DNA of 7,796 nt from Spirochaetaceae bacterium (lineage in GTDB: Bacteria; Spirochaetota; Spirochaetia; DSM-27196; SKKC01), in the NCBI GenBank assembly GCA_003554375.1, contig PWGF01000336.1, positions 1 to 7,796 on the forward strand, written 5' to 3'. The position numbers and the translations under genes were made by a program. Within the stretch, counting starts at the first letter, position 1; each line of letters starts with the position of its first letter. Shown in pieces: positions 1 to 6,548 of this stretch. The notes under the pieces are model-generated. The model had not been told where the DNA came from. It did no database searches and saw only the letters and a list, made by a program, of their open reading frames with translations.

Positions 1-1
1 C

Positions 2-493
2 CGAGCCCACGTTGAAGAAGCGTTGGCGGCGGATCCCGATTGCCGGGAGCGATACGATCGATTCTGCATGCTGCGCCGGAGCTTGGATCAGGCTCCGGAG
101 CCGGATTTTGAAGATGCTCAGCATCGCGTCTGGTACGCGATCGGGTCGGCACGCAAGGCTCGCAGCGAGCGCCTGTGGAGACGGCGCGTCAGCATACCGA
201 TTCCTGCCGCCGTGGCAGCCGCCGTTGTAGCGTTTGCGGTCGGCTCCGTATTCACTCTCTTGGCCGTTGCGGATGGCCTCCCTTCCGATCCGCCTACTGC
301 CGGTGTCGTGGACGAATCGCGGATTCGCTTGGACCGTGCTGAGGTGGAACAGCTGTTGGGGGCGATGAACGCGGGAGAGAGTTACCGGGAGATCCGAATC
401 GATCTTCCGGAATCGCCTCGGTTTGAGGTCCGGGGGGAGCCGGCGTTGGTCCCGATTGGCCGAGATGACGCATCCGAAGGAGGGGACAGTTGA
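2..493 (+). CDS. Anti-sigma-factor-like single-pass membrane protein (5' end missing)
   Basis: The frame is open at the left edge, so only the last 163 residues are visible; a TTG at 23 could be read as a start, but the upstream frame fits the family and looks coding. The visible N-terminus (VEEALAADPDCRERYDRF) resembles the end of the zinc-binding anti-sigma (ZAS, zf-HC2) helix pair, usually HxxxCxxCR. Here the positions read A, D and C, so only the last Cys is kept. A basic stretch (ARKARSERLWRRR) precedes one hydrophobic segment at visible residues 68-90, then about 70 hydrophilic, acidic residues. Known members bind and hold an ECF sigma factor on the cytoplasmic side; the tail would lie outside the membrane. 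The partner sigma gene would be expected just upstream, outside the window. The gene ends in a TGATG overlap with the next. The anti-sigma call rests on layout and weak motif similarity. Confidence 0.6.
   Translation, partial: RAHVEEALAADPDCRERYDRFCMLRRSLDQAPEPDFEDAQHRVWYAIGSARKARSERLWRRRVSIPIPAAVAAAVVAFAVGSVFTLLAVADGLPSDPPTAGVVDESRIRLDRAEVEQLLGAMNAGESYREIRIDLPESPRFEVRGEPALVPIGRDDASEGGDS
479..483 (+). promoter_or_regulatory. Ribosome binding site for the secreted protein gene at 493
   Basis: GGAGG lies 9 nt before ATG 493, inside the 3' end of the anti-sigma-like gene. A TTG at 490 is in the same frame and could also start translation, but ATG 493 has the better codon and a workable spacing. 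The TGATG overlap suggests translational coupling. Confidence 0.7.
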
Positions 494-1044
494 TGCGACG
501 CGTCGCTCGATTAGGGGCGATCTGCGGGGCATTGCTAGTGCTTGTTGCGGGGCAAGCATCCGCCGAAGATTTCGATATCCAGGATCTGATCGACGAGTAC
601 GGTGAGGATGTGCTTGAGCTGTTGGACGAGCGGGTCCTGGTCGTGGAGATCGTAGCGCGGGTTACTGAGAATGGGCGCGAGACAGCTTGGAACATGGAGC
701 TTACGGAGCTCACGGTTTCCGGGCGTGCGGTGACGTTGCGGTTGGAGGGGGACACCGTTGTCGTCCACGCGCAGTTCACCCCCTATAAGGACGGTAGGGA
801 TTTCATCCTCGTGGCGCAGGGGCAGACATGGGTGTCCGACGAGACGGGTTCGGATGGGCAGGTCATCTACCGGAGTGCTTTCGAGAGCGTACCGATATCG
901 TTCGGCGAGCCGGTAGTTTTCTATCCACTGGGAAACGCCCTGGAAGAGGCTCCTGACGGCACCCAGGTTGATCGAAACGAGGACTCCGTGTTTAATATTG
1001 AGCTTGAGGTTCGCATCCGTCCCTACGACGAATCGGACGAATAA
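493..1044 (+). CDS. Secreted protein of unknown function, coupled to the anti-sigma-like gene
   Basis: I do not recognise this family. The 183-residue product has a clear Sec signal peptide: a basic start (MRRVAR), a hydrophobic core at residues 7-20 and an ASA cleavage site after residue 24. No lipobox Cys is present at the cleavage point, so a soluble periplasmic or exported protein is likely. The mature part starts with an acidic stretch (EDFDIQDLIDEYGED). It continues with alternating hydrophobic and polar residues typical of beta strands (VLVVEIVARV, AVTLRLEGDTVVVHAQF, FNIELEVRIRPY), so a mostly beta domain is inferred. It contains no Cys after the signal peptide. The start overlaps the stop of the upstream gene (TGATG) and a GGAGG precedes it. 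The next gene begins 19 bp downstream, which points to a shared transcript. A role linked to the sigma/anti-sigma pair is possible but not shown. Confidence 0.8.
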   Translation: MRRVARLGAICGALLVLVAGQASAEDFDIQDLIDEYGEDVLELLDERVLVVEIVARVTENGRETAWNMELTELTVSGRAVTLRLEGDTVVVHAQFTPYKDGRDFILVAQGQTWVSDETGSDGQVIYRSAFESVPISFGEPVVFYPLGNALEEAPDGTQVDRNEDSVFNIELEVRIRPYDESDE

Positions 1045-1063
1045 CCTGCCGGATCGGATCTGA

Positions 1064-2692
1064 ATGTCGACGACGCACCGTTCTATTGTCACTGCAGGGG
1101 CGCTGTTTGTTCTACTGGTTGGCGCTCTGGTTCTCGTTGTTTGGTTTCTTCGCCGTCCGCCGGTGCTGGAGCAGGTGTTTCCTCAGGAAGTGACTGAAGG
1201 TAGTAGCGTAATCCTTCAGGGAAGGAACTTCGGCACAGGCTCGAGCGAGTCCTATATCACCGTCGCCGGTTCACGTCTTACCTCCTCGGCAGTGCGGTCA
1301 TGGGAAGACGAAGAGATTCAGATTCGTATGCCGGACTATGCTGAGTCCGGGCTGGTGCGCGTCCATACGACTCGTGGTTCCAGCGAGGGGATACTGCTAC
1401 GGCGTACGGATACCGCGCCACGGGCTACCAGGGAGCGCGTGTCCGGAGGCCCGACGGTAGACTCGGTGGAGCCGTTTTCGAGTGGACCGGAACAGCTGGT
1501 CCGCATCAAGGGATCGGGCTTCGGGGTACACCGTGGTGGCGGACGCGTCCTTTTCGACTCCGCTGACGGAAGCGAGTTCGCCAACGGAAACGAGACTATT
1601 GCGGCACGCGACCGTGATTACGCATACGTTTCGTGGACGGACGAAGAGATCTACGTGTTCGTGCCGGAGGGGGCTGTATCCGGCTCAGTTACGGTTGAGC
1701 GCGGCGACGGAGAACGAGCCGTGGGCTCATTGGAGGTGCAGGGGGCCGCGGGCGCGGCCTCGGCGCGAGACTCAGCGGCATTCGCCGTGGTTACTAGAGC
1801 TGAGCTCAGGGGGTTCGTTGTCGATACCCACGGCGCCCAGAACGAGCTATTCGTGTGGTTCCCGGTGCCGCAGGAGGCCGTAGCGCAACAAACGGAGCTT
1901 CTGAGGCGTCGGGCTGACCCGGTGGTGGAGAACCTTTACGGAATGTCGCTGTACCAGAAACCGGATGTGGGCGAAAACGAGGCGTACGTCTTCCGGGACG
2001 TATTCCTGGTTCGGCGTTCGGAGCAGCGCCTCGAGGTTGATTCGGGCTCGGTGGAGCGGGCCTATGACGAGAACACTGAGCGCTTCGCCGCGTATACGAG
2101 GGCGGAGGATCACCTGCCCGTGAATGACAGCGCTATCGCCGCTGTTTACAACGATCACGGGGCACAGAATCCGTATCGGGCCGCCCGATCGATCTACGAG
2201 TGGATTATCGAGTCCTTTGAGGTGCACGATACGGGCGGCCGCGAAACCGTTGCCGAGGTGCTCGAAGCGTCGGCAGGCGGCTCCTTCGGGCTGTCCGCGC
2301 TCATGGTCAGCGCCCTCCGTTCCGGCGGCATCCCGAGCCGCATGGTCAGTGGTGTCCGCGTGGACGAAGAGTTGAACAGTACGGAGCACCACTGGGTGGA
2401 GGTGCTTCTGCCCGGGGCCGGTTGGCTGCCGGCTGATCCGGCGCTCGGTTCCGGAGCAATCGGGCACGTTGAGGTGGACGAGCCCCGGGAGTACTACTTC
2501 GGCGCCGTAGATGAACGAAGAGTGGCGTTCTCGCTGGGCACGTCACGAGCGACGCCGCTCCACCCGGGCAGCCGGGTGGAAGCCCGCCCTTCTATTGCCT
2601 CGGCAATCCAGCCGGTGTACGACGGCGTGTCCGGCCCTGTCGCCGATTACGAAGCAGATTGGCGCCCTCCGGTAGTGATCGGGGAGTTTTAG
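1064..2692 (+). CDS. Membrane-anchored TIG/IPT and transglutaminase-like domain protein lacking the catalytic Cys
   Basis: The 542-residue protein begins with a hydrophobic segment (residues 8-28) followed by RR and no cleavage motif, suggesting an N-terminal anchor with the rest outside the membrane. Two TIG/IPT-like Ig folds follow, at about 31-114 (VFPQEVTEGSSVILQGRNFG) and 128-226 (VEPFSSGPEQLVRIKGSGFG). A beta-rich linker domain spans about 239-350. A transglutaminase-like core covers about 370-465. In that core, GGSFGLSALMVSALRSGGIPSRMVSG matches the family's helix that normally begins with the catalytic Cys, but here the residue is Ser407 (TCC). The His and Asp partners appear as His443 (EHHWVEV) and Asp458 (WLPADP). 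Family members are proteases, cross-linkers or non-catalytic scaffolds; with Ser in this place the protein may only bind. The start is fixed by an in-frame TGA at 1061-1063, and its ribosome site is weak, so coupling to upstream translation is plausible. Confidence 0.8.
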   Translation: MSTTHRSIVTAGALFVLLVGALVLVVWFLRRPPVLEQVFPQEVTEGSSVILQGRNFGTGSSESYITVAGSRLTSSAVRSWEDEEIQIRMPDYAESGLVRVHTTRGSSEGILLRRTDTAPRATRERVSGGPTVDSVEPFSSGPEQLVRIKGSGFGVHRGGGRVLFDSADGSEFANGNETIAARDRDYAYVSWTDEEIYVFVPEGAVSGSVTVERGDGERAVGSLEVQGAAGAASARDSAAFAVVTRAELRGFVVDTHGAQNELFVWFPVPQEAVAQQTELLRRRADPVVENLYGMSLYQKPDVGENEAYVFRDVFLVRRSEQRLEVDSGSVERAYDENTERFAAYTRAEDHLPVNDSAIAAVYNDHGAQNPYRAARSIYEWIIESFEVHDTGGRETVAEVLEASAGGSFGLSALMVSALRSGGIPSRMVSGVRVDEELNSTEHHWVEVLLPGAGWLPADPALGSGAIGHVEVDEPREYYFGAVDERRVAFSLGTSRATPLHPGSRVEARPSIASAIQPVYDGVSGPVADYEADWRPPVVIGEF

Positions 2693-2829
2693 GTCGAAAA
2701 GCCTCCTCCCGCGCCGGCACCCGGGCATGGGGCTCGGTCAGGGGAGAGATATCGTAGGTAGACGCTGGGGCGGGGGCTGCCGGTTCCGGGCGTATTGTTC
2801 TTCTTGCCTGGGACCTCGCCGGGCATGCT

Positions 2830-2889
2830 CTGTTGCCGGCCCCGGGGCCTGTTGCCGGGCCCCTCGGGGCCTGTTGCCGGCCCCGGGGA
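2830..2889. repeat. Three tandem G+C-rich repeat units, each with a self-complementary core
   Basis: Three direct copies start at 2830, 2849 and 2871, each opening with CTGTTGCCGG. Unit lengths are 19, 22 and about 19 bp. Each carries a palindromic core: the perfect 12-bp GGCCCCGGGGCC at 2838-2849; the split form GGCCCC-TC-GGGGCC at 2858-2871; and CCCCGGGG at 2881-2888, which also forms the left end of the inverted repeat next to it. The middle unit is 3 bp longer because of an extra G and an inserted TC. Each unit could fold into a short stem on either strand. The role is unknown; a termination, mRNA-end protection or REP-like role is inferred only from position. Confidence 0.75.
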
Positions 2890-2923
2890 GTGCTTGCCGA
2901 AGCTCGGCATGCAGTCCCCGGGG
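2881..2923. repeat. 43-bp imperfect inverted repeat, candidate bidirectional transcript-end hairpin
   Basis: The two 20-nt arms (2881-2900 and 2904-2923) flank the loop AGC and match at 18 of 20 positions. Reading inwards, 9 pairs (CCCCGGGGA with TCCCCGGGG) are followed by a G-G mismatch, 3 pairs (TGC/GCA), a T-T mismatch and 6 pairs (TGCCGA/TCGGCA). It lies 57 bp beyond the stop of the - strand GH3 gene and 188 bp beyond the stop of the + strand gene. No T run follows on either strand, so it is not a canonical intrinsic terminator. It could stop RNA polymerase weakly or protect 3' ends of both converging transcripts. Confidence 0.7.
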
Positions 2924-2980
2924 GTGCTCTCGGAAAGGTGGCGCCGCTCACACCCCGGTGCGGTGACGCCGTCGCGGAGA

Positions 2981-5002
2981 TCAGTAACTTAGCCCGAATC
3001 CGTAAGGGAACAGCGGGAGCGATTCAAGCTCCTCGGCATTGAGCTCTGTTTCGCGCTCGTCTACTACGCCGTATCCCGTGTCTGCGAGGTCTTCCGTGGA
3101 CCAAAGGCCTCCTCGGTCCTCATCGACTTGGATCGGGATCTGCTCGTTGCGACGCGGCCAGGTCATCGGCAGGCGGCCCGAAGGCTCGACATCCCCGAAC
3201 AGCACGTCGGCAATCCCGTCGGCTTCGGTTCCCGGGAGCCAGGCCGCCACCAACGCGTCCATCATGGGAAGCTCGTCGGTAAGGACCAACGGACGTCCGC
3301 TCAGTAGAACGGCGGCAACCGGAGCCTCTCCGGCCGAAACGGTCTCCAAGAGACGGACGTCGGTGGGAAGAATATCGATTCGGTTGCGGTCTCCTTCCAT
3401 CTCGGCGTACGGCCGCTCCCCAATGACAGCTACCACGAGGTCGGCTGCTTGCAGATCCTGGGAAGCGCCGTCCGGGGACTCCGAGAACGTAATGTCCATG
3501 CCGCGATGAGCTCGCGAGGCGATTGCCTGCCGAATACTGGTCCCCTCTATGACGTTGCCACGCACGCCTTGCCACTCGAGCGTCCAGCCTCCGCATTGCG
3601 CGCCGATATCGTCCGCAAAGCGGCCGGTAATGTGTATATGGCGTACATCTTCATCAATGGGAAGCGTCGACTCCTCGTTGCGAAGAAGGACGAGCGACTC
3701 CTGCACGGATTCTCGAGCGAGCTCCAGATGCTCTTCACTTCGAATAGCATCCTGGTGCCCCCGGTCGGCAAAGGGCTCCTCGAAAAGTCCCATCTCGAAC
3801 TTGATCGTGAGGATGTTGCGAACAGCCTCGTCGATCCGGGACTCCGACAGCTCGCCCTCTTGTACCAGCTCCTTGGTAGTGGAAATGAACGAGCGATAGT
3901 CGTCGGGCACCATATTCATGTCGATCCCGGCGGCGATGCTCTGCCGCGTCTGACCCGCCTCCGCTGCCGGAAGCTGATAGATAGCGCCCCAATCGCTCAG
4001 AATCATCCCGTCGAAGCCAAACTCGCCACGGAGGACATCCGTCAGCAGCTCACGGCTCCCGTGAACCTTCTCTCCTTGCCAGCTGTTGTAGCTTGCCATT
4101 ATCACGCGCGCGCCTTCGGCAATTGCCGGCTCGTACGGCGTCCCATGGAGCTCGATGAGCTCTTCGCGGGGCAGGGGCGTGTCCCCCTGGTCCTCCCCAC
4201 CTTCCGTACCGCCGTCTCCGATCCAGTGCTTCGGAGTAGCCAGAACCCAATCGGAATCCGTCGGTGAGCCGCTCTGGTATCCGCGTACGGCAGCGGCGCC
4301 GAGCTCGCCTACTACGTCAGGTGTTTCGGCGAACCCTTCATACGTTCGTCCCCACCGCGGGTCCTGCGGGACCGGAATAGCGGGGCCAAAGTTCCAGCGC
4401 ATGCCGGTGCCGGCCATCTCCAGTGCCGTTGCCCGAGCCACGGCCTCGACCAACTCAGCGTTTCGTGAGGCCCCGAGGCCGATATTGTGGGGGAAGATTG
4501 TAGCATCCTGGAGGTTGTTGTGGCCGTGGACCGCGTCAATCCCGTACAGAATCGGTATCCCGAGGCGCGTATCAAGAGCCTGCTCCTGAAACTCGTCATA
4601 CATGTCGGCCCAGCCGTCGGGCGTGTTCTCGGGAGGATGAGATCCACCCCCGCTCAGGATGGAGCCGAGCTTGAACTCAGCGATATCACGCGGCGTTGTT
4701 AGAAACTGACGGTCCACCTGAGTCATCTGCCCGACCTTCTCTTCGAGCGTCATCCGATCCAGAAGATCCTCCACCCGCTCCTCGGTGGGAAGACCAGGAT
4801 CGAGATATGCCGCATCCTCCGGGACCGGGGGAGGCTCGTCCGGCTCCACTGTCTCCTCGGAACTGGTGCATGCGGTTGTTGCGAGCAGAACCGACAGAAG
4901 GAGCGCGGCGGCCGTATAGGCCCATCCGCGCCAACCGCGTGTCGGCTCGCATGTGGTGTCTCCCCCAGCTTTGCTTGGGAGAAGCTTTGTGCGCTGTTTC
5001 AT
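2981..5002 (-). CDS. Glycoside hydrolase family 3 exo-beta-glucosidase lipoprotein
   Basis: This 673-residue enzyme should release glucose from the non-reducing ends of beta-glucans or their oligosaccharides. The signal peptide has a long n-region, a hydrophobic core near residues 28-41 and a loose lipobox, ATTAC, with Cys45 as the lipidated residue; a Pro/Glu-rich tether follows. The TIM-barrel domain spans about 70-400 and has the substrate-binding KHWIGDGGT (Lys258-His259) and the nucleophile Asp337 in GFDGMILSDWGA. The C-terminal alpha/beta domain includes CGGWTLEWQG and GERPYAEMEGD (Glu529 to Glu534), the segment holding the family acid/base Glu. These motifs match the barley ExoI / bacterial ExoP-type exo-1,3/1,4-beta-glucanase branch. 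ATG 5002 is preferred over an in-frame upstream ATG at 5044 because AAGGAAGG lies 6 nt before it. It is the last visible gene of the GH30-GH16-GH3 operon. Exact linkage preference cannot be read from sequence. Confidence 0.93.
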   Translation of the reverse strand: MKQRTKLLPSKAGGDTTCEPTRGWRGWAYTAAALLLSVLLATTACTSSEETVEPDEPPPVPEDAAYLDPGLPTEERVEDLLDRMTLEEKVGQMTQVDRQFLTTPRDIAEFKLGSILSGGGSHPPENTPDGWADMYDEFQEQALDTRLGIPILYGIDAVHGHNNLQDATIFPHNIGLGASRNAELVEAVARATALEMAGTGMRWNFGPAIPVPQDPRWGRTYEGFAETPDVVGELGAAAVRGYQSGSPTDSDWVLATPKHWIGDGGTEGGEDQGDTPLPREELIELHGTPYEPAIAEGARVIMASYNSWQGEKVHGSRELLTDVLRGEFGFDGMILSDWGAIYQLPAAEAGQTRQSIAAGIDMNMVPDDYRSFISTTKELVQEGELSESRIDEAVRNILTIKFEMGLFEEPFADRGHQDAIRSEEHLELARESVQESLVLLRNEESTLPIDEDVRHIHITGRFADDIGAQCGGWTLEWQGVRGNVIEGTSIRQAIASRAHRGMDITFSESPDGASQDLQAADLVVAVIGERPYAEMEGDRNRIDILPTDVRLLETVSAGEAPVAAVLLSGRPLVLTDELPMMDALVAAWLPGTEADGIADVLFGDVEPSGRLPMTWPRRNEQIPIQVDEDRGGLWSTEDLADTGYGVVDERETELNAEELESLPLFPYGFGLSY

Positions 5003-5008
5003 AGGTGT

Positions 5009-5016
5009 CCTTCCTT
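5009..5016 (-). promoter_or_regulatory. Ribosome binding site deciding the GH3 start at 5002
   Basis: On the - strand AAGGAAGG ends 6 nt before ATG 5002. An alternative upstream ATG at 5044 would add 14 residues (MRKVPDATSQG...) ahead of an already long signal-peptide n-region and lies only 9 bp after the GH16 stop. The site therefore supports 5002. Confidence 0.75.
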
Positions 5017-5053
5017 GACTGGTTGCATCGGGCACTTTGCGCACCCGGTTCTC

Positions 5054-6520
5054 TTACTCGACTGGATCAAACACGCGGACGTAGTCGACCTCCATCTCCT
5101 GTGGAAACTCGGTCGTATCGTCCGGGTACCCCGGCCAGTGGCCACCCACCGCTACATTGAGAATGAAGAAGAACTCTTGGTTGAAGACCCAATCCGCGCC
5201 GTAGAAGTGGTCCACGTAGTCCGCGCTCACCTGGTGAAACGGCTCATCGTCCACCAGCCAGATGATCACGTCTTCATCCCATATGATACTGAAGACGTGG
5301 AAATCCTCGGAGAACTCGTTGTCGATCGAGTACGAATCGCCAATGCCGCCGCCTCCTGAGTAACCGGGACCGTGGATTGTCCCGTGCACGGTATCAGGTT
5401 TGTGGCCGACGAGCTCCATGATGTCGATCTCTCCACACGCCGGCCAGCCGACTTCGCCGATGTTGGCACCGAGCATCCATATCGCCGGCCAGATACCTTG
5501 CCCATAGGGGAGCTTGGCCCGAACATCAATTCGTCCGTACTGGGTGGTGAACCCGTCTTGCGTGATCATGCGGGCGGAGGTATACGGGTACTCTCCGTAT
5601 TCATCGCTTCGCTCATCCTCCAGGGCGCGGATCACCAGCTTGTCGTCGCGGATGAACGCGTTCTGTTCTTCGTCCGTGTAGTACTGTCGCTCGGCATTTC
5701 CCCACCCGGGGATCCCTTGTTCGTGGCCGTTGCCGATCTCAAACGTCCATACATCGCGGTCAATGTCGTCGCCCGTGAACTCGTCGCTCCAGACCTCTTC
5801 CCATTCCGTATCGAGGTATGCGTCGACGTCCACGTCCTCTGCCACCAGCTCACCAAGATCGGCGACTTCGCCGGACTGACGGAGGGAAACAGCAGCGAGG
5901 TGCACGTCGGTGTCGTCCAGACCCAGGCAGAACTCGAATCGCGCCTGCGGGTCGGTCTCTTCCATCATGGTGAAGGAGAGGGAGTGCTTTGTCGGCTCGG
6001 TGGTGAGCGACACCAATTGTCCGCCTTCGGCTCCCTTACCTGCATTGTACGGCGTCCACCCACGCCCGGCTGATCCACCAACTTTCACCTCGATATCCCG
6101 CTCATCTTCCGCCCATGCAACAAGCTCGATCTCATACTCGCCGCCCCGGACAATCTCGATCGGTGCTTGAAGAACCTGGACGGAGTACGAGTTACTGCCG
6201 CCGTCGGCGATGTTGAGCTCCAACCCCGTGTCGGTTTGCTCGTACGAAGCATCTCCGTCGCCGAACTCTAGGAAGAGCCATCTATCCTGGGTGTCGAAAG
6301 CCCCGTCCTCAGGCTCTTCATCAGGAACGTAGAACTCCTCCGAAAACTGCACGTCCCCGAGAAGATTATCCTCCGGGATACTCAACGGCGGTATCTGCTC
6401 TTCCACGTCGGCTTCCGGCTGCTCGGGTTCTCCGTCCGGCTCAGCCTGCCAGGTGGCGCACCCGGCGAACAGAAATGCCGCAAGGGTCACCGCGCCGACT
6501 GTTTTCGTCATCTGTCTCAT
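5054..6520 (-). CDS. Glycoside hydrolase family 16 laminarinase-type lipoprotein with CBM4/9-like domain
   Basis: This 488-residue enzyme should cut internal beta-1,3 (or mixed 1,3/1,4) glucan bonds with retention. It starts with a short lipoprotein signal (hydrophobic to LFAGC, lipidated Cys21), then an acidic Pro/Glu-rich linker. Residues about 55-215 form a beta-sandwich resembling carbohydrate-binding module family 4/9 (WLFLEFGDGDASYEQTDTGL, YEIELVAWAE, FEFCLGLDDTDVHLAAVSL). The GH16 domain covers about 235-488 (WSDEFTG, GWGNAERQYYT, GIWPAIWMLG, NVAVGG, VDYVRVFDP). The catalytic signature is GEIDIMEL: nucleophile Glu364, Asp366 and acid/base Glu369. The extra Met spacing in ExDxxE is typical of the laminarinase group rather than lichenases (ExDxE). 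ATG 6520 is supported by AAGGAGG 7 nt upstream. It starts 28 bp after the GH30 stop and ends 51 bp before GH3. Cell-surface or periplasmic location is inferred from the lipid anchor. Confidence 0.95.
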   Translation of the reverse strand: MRQMTKTVGAVTLAAFLFAGCATWQAEPDGEPEQPEADVEEQIPPLSIPEDNLLGDVQFSEEFYVPDEEPEDGAFDTQDRWLFLEFGDGDASYEQTDTGLELNIADGGSNSYSVQVLQAPIEIVRGGEYEIELVAWAEDERDIEVKVGGSAGRGWTPYNAGKGAEGGQLVSLTTEPTKHSLSFTMMEETDPQARFEFCLGLDDTDVHLAAVSLRQSGEVADLGELVAEDVDVDAYLDTEWEEVWSDEFTGDDIDRDVWTFEIGNGHEQGIPGWGNAERQYYTDEEQNAFIRDDKLVIRALEDERSDEYGEYPYTSARMITQDGFTTQYGRIDVRAKLPYGQGIWPAIWMLGANIGEVGWPACGEIDIMELVGHKPDTVHGTIHGPGYSGGGGIGDSYSIDNEFSEDFHVFSIIWDEDVIIWLVDDEPFHQVSADYVDHFYGADWVFNQEFFFILNVAVGGHWPGYPDDTTEFPQEMEVDYVRVFDPVE

Positions 6521-6527
6521 AACACTA

Positions 6528-6534
6528 CCTCCTT
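6528..6534 (-). promoter_or_regulatory. Ribosome binding site for the GH16 gene
   Basis: A full AAGGAGG lies 7 nt before ATG 6520 on the - strand, favouring that start over the in-frame ATG three codons later at 6511. It sits in the 28-bp gap after the GH30 gene, leaving little room for a separate promoter. Confidence 0.8.
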
Positions 6535-6548
6535 GGGAGATTTTCGCG

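Larger units (their letters stand above)
2693..2980. other. Convergent intergenic region with no credible gene
   Basis: This 288-bp gap separates the ends of two converging units. It is very G+C-rich and low in complexity. Short open frames cross it on both strands, but none has a ribosome site, a recognisable protein pattern or sensible codon use. A weak stem (2721-2726 with 2732-2737, one G-U pair) lies 28 nt after the + strand stop, but no T run follows. The main content is the direct repeats and the long inverted repeat listed separately. Confidence 0.75.

Noticed and set aside
490..492. TTG as the start of the secreted protein
   Set aside because: ATG at 493 immediately follows in frame, has a better codon and suitable spacing from GGAGG; the choice changes the protein by one residue only.
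535..1092. Open frame (185 codons) on the - strand opposite the secreted protein gene
   Set aside because: The + strand frame has a signal peptide, a ribosome site and translational coupling. The antisense product lacks any such support.
1847..2467. Open frame (206 codons) on the - strand opposite the TIG/transglutaminase-like gene
   Set aside because: The + strand protein shows domain structure across this stretch, while the antisense translation has none; it is a mirror effect of codon bias.
2721..2737. Weak stem as an intrinsic terminator for the + strand unit
   Set aside because: The stem has only 6 pairs with one G-U and is followed by TCAGGGG rather than a T run.
2830..2889. Possible CRISPR array
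   Set aside because: Three units of about 20 bp are directly adjacent, with no unique spacers between them and no cas genes in the window.
2689..2992. Several short open frames on both strands in the convergent gap
   Set aside because: They consist of low-complexity Gly/Pro/Arg/Ala translation of the G+C-rich repeats, have no ribosome sites and match no family.
3449..4267. Long open frame (272 codons) on the + strand opposite the GH3 gene
   Set aside because: It is fully antisense to a GH3 gene with intact catalytic motifs. The translation has no family pattern and no convincing ribosome site; long antisense frames are common in G+C-rich genes.
5372..6073. Open frame (233 codons) on the + strand opposite the GH16 gene
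   Set aside because: It lies inside the GH16 coding region, whose domains and active site are clear. It has no recognisable protein features.
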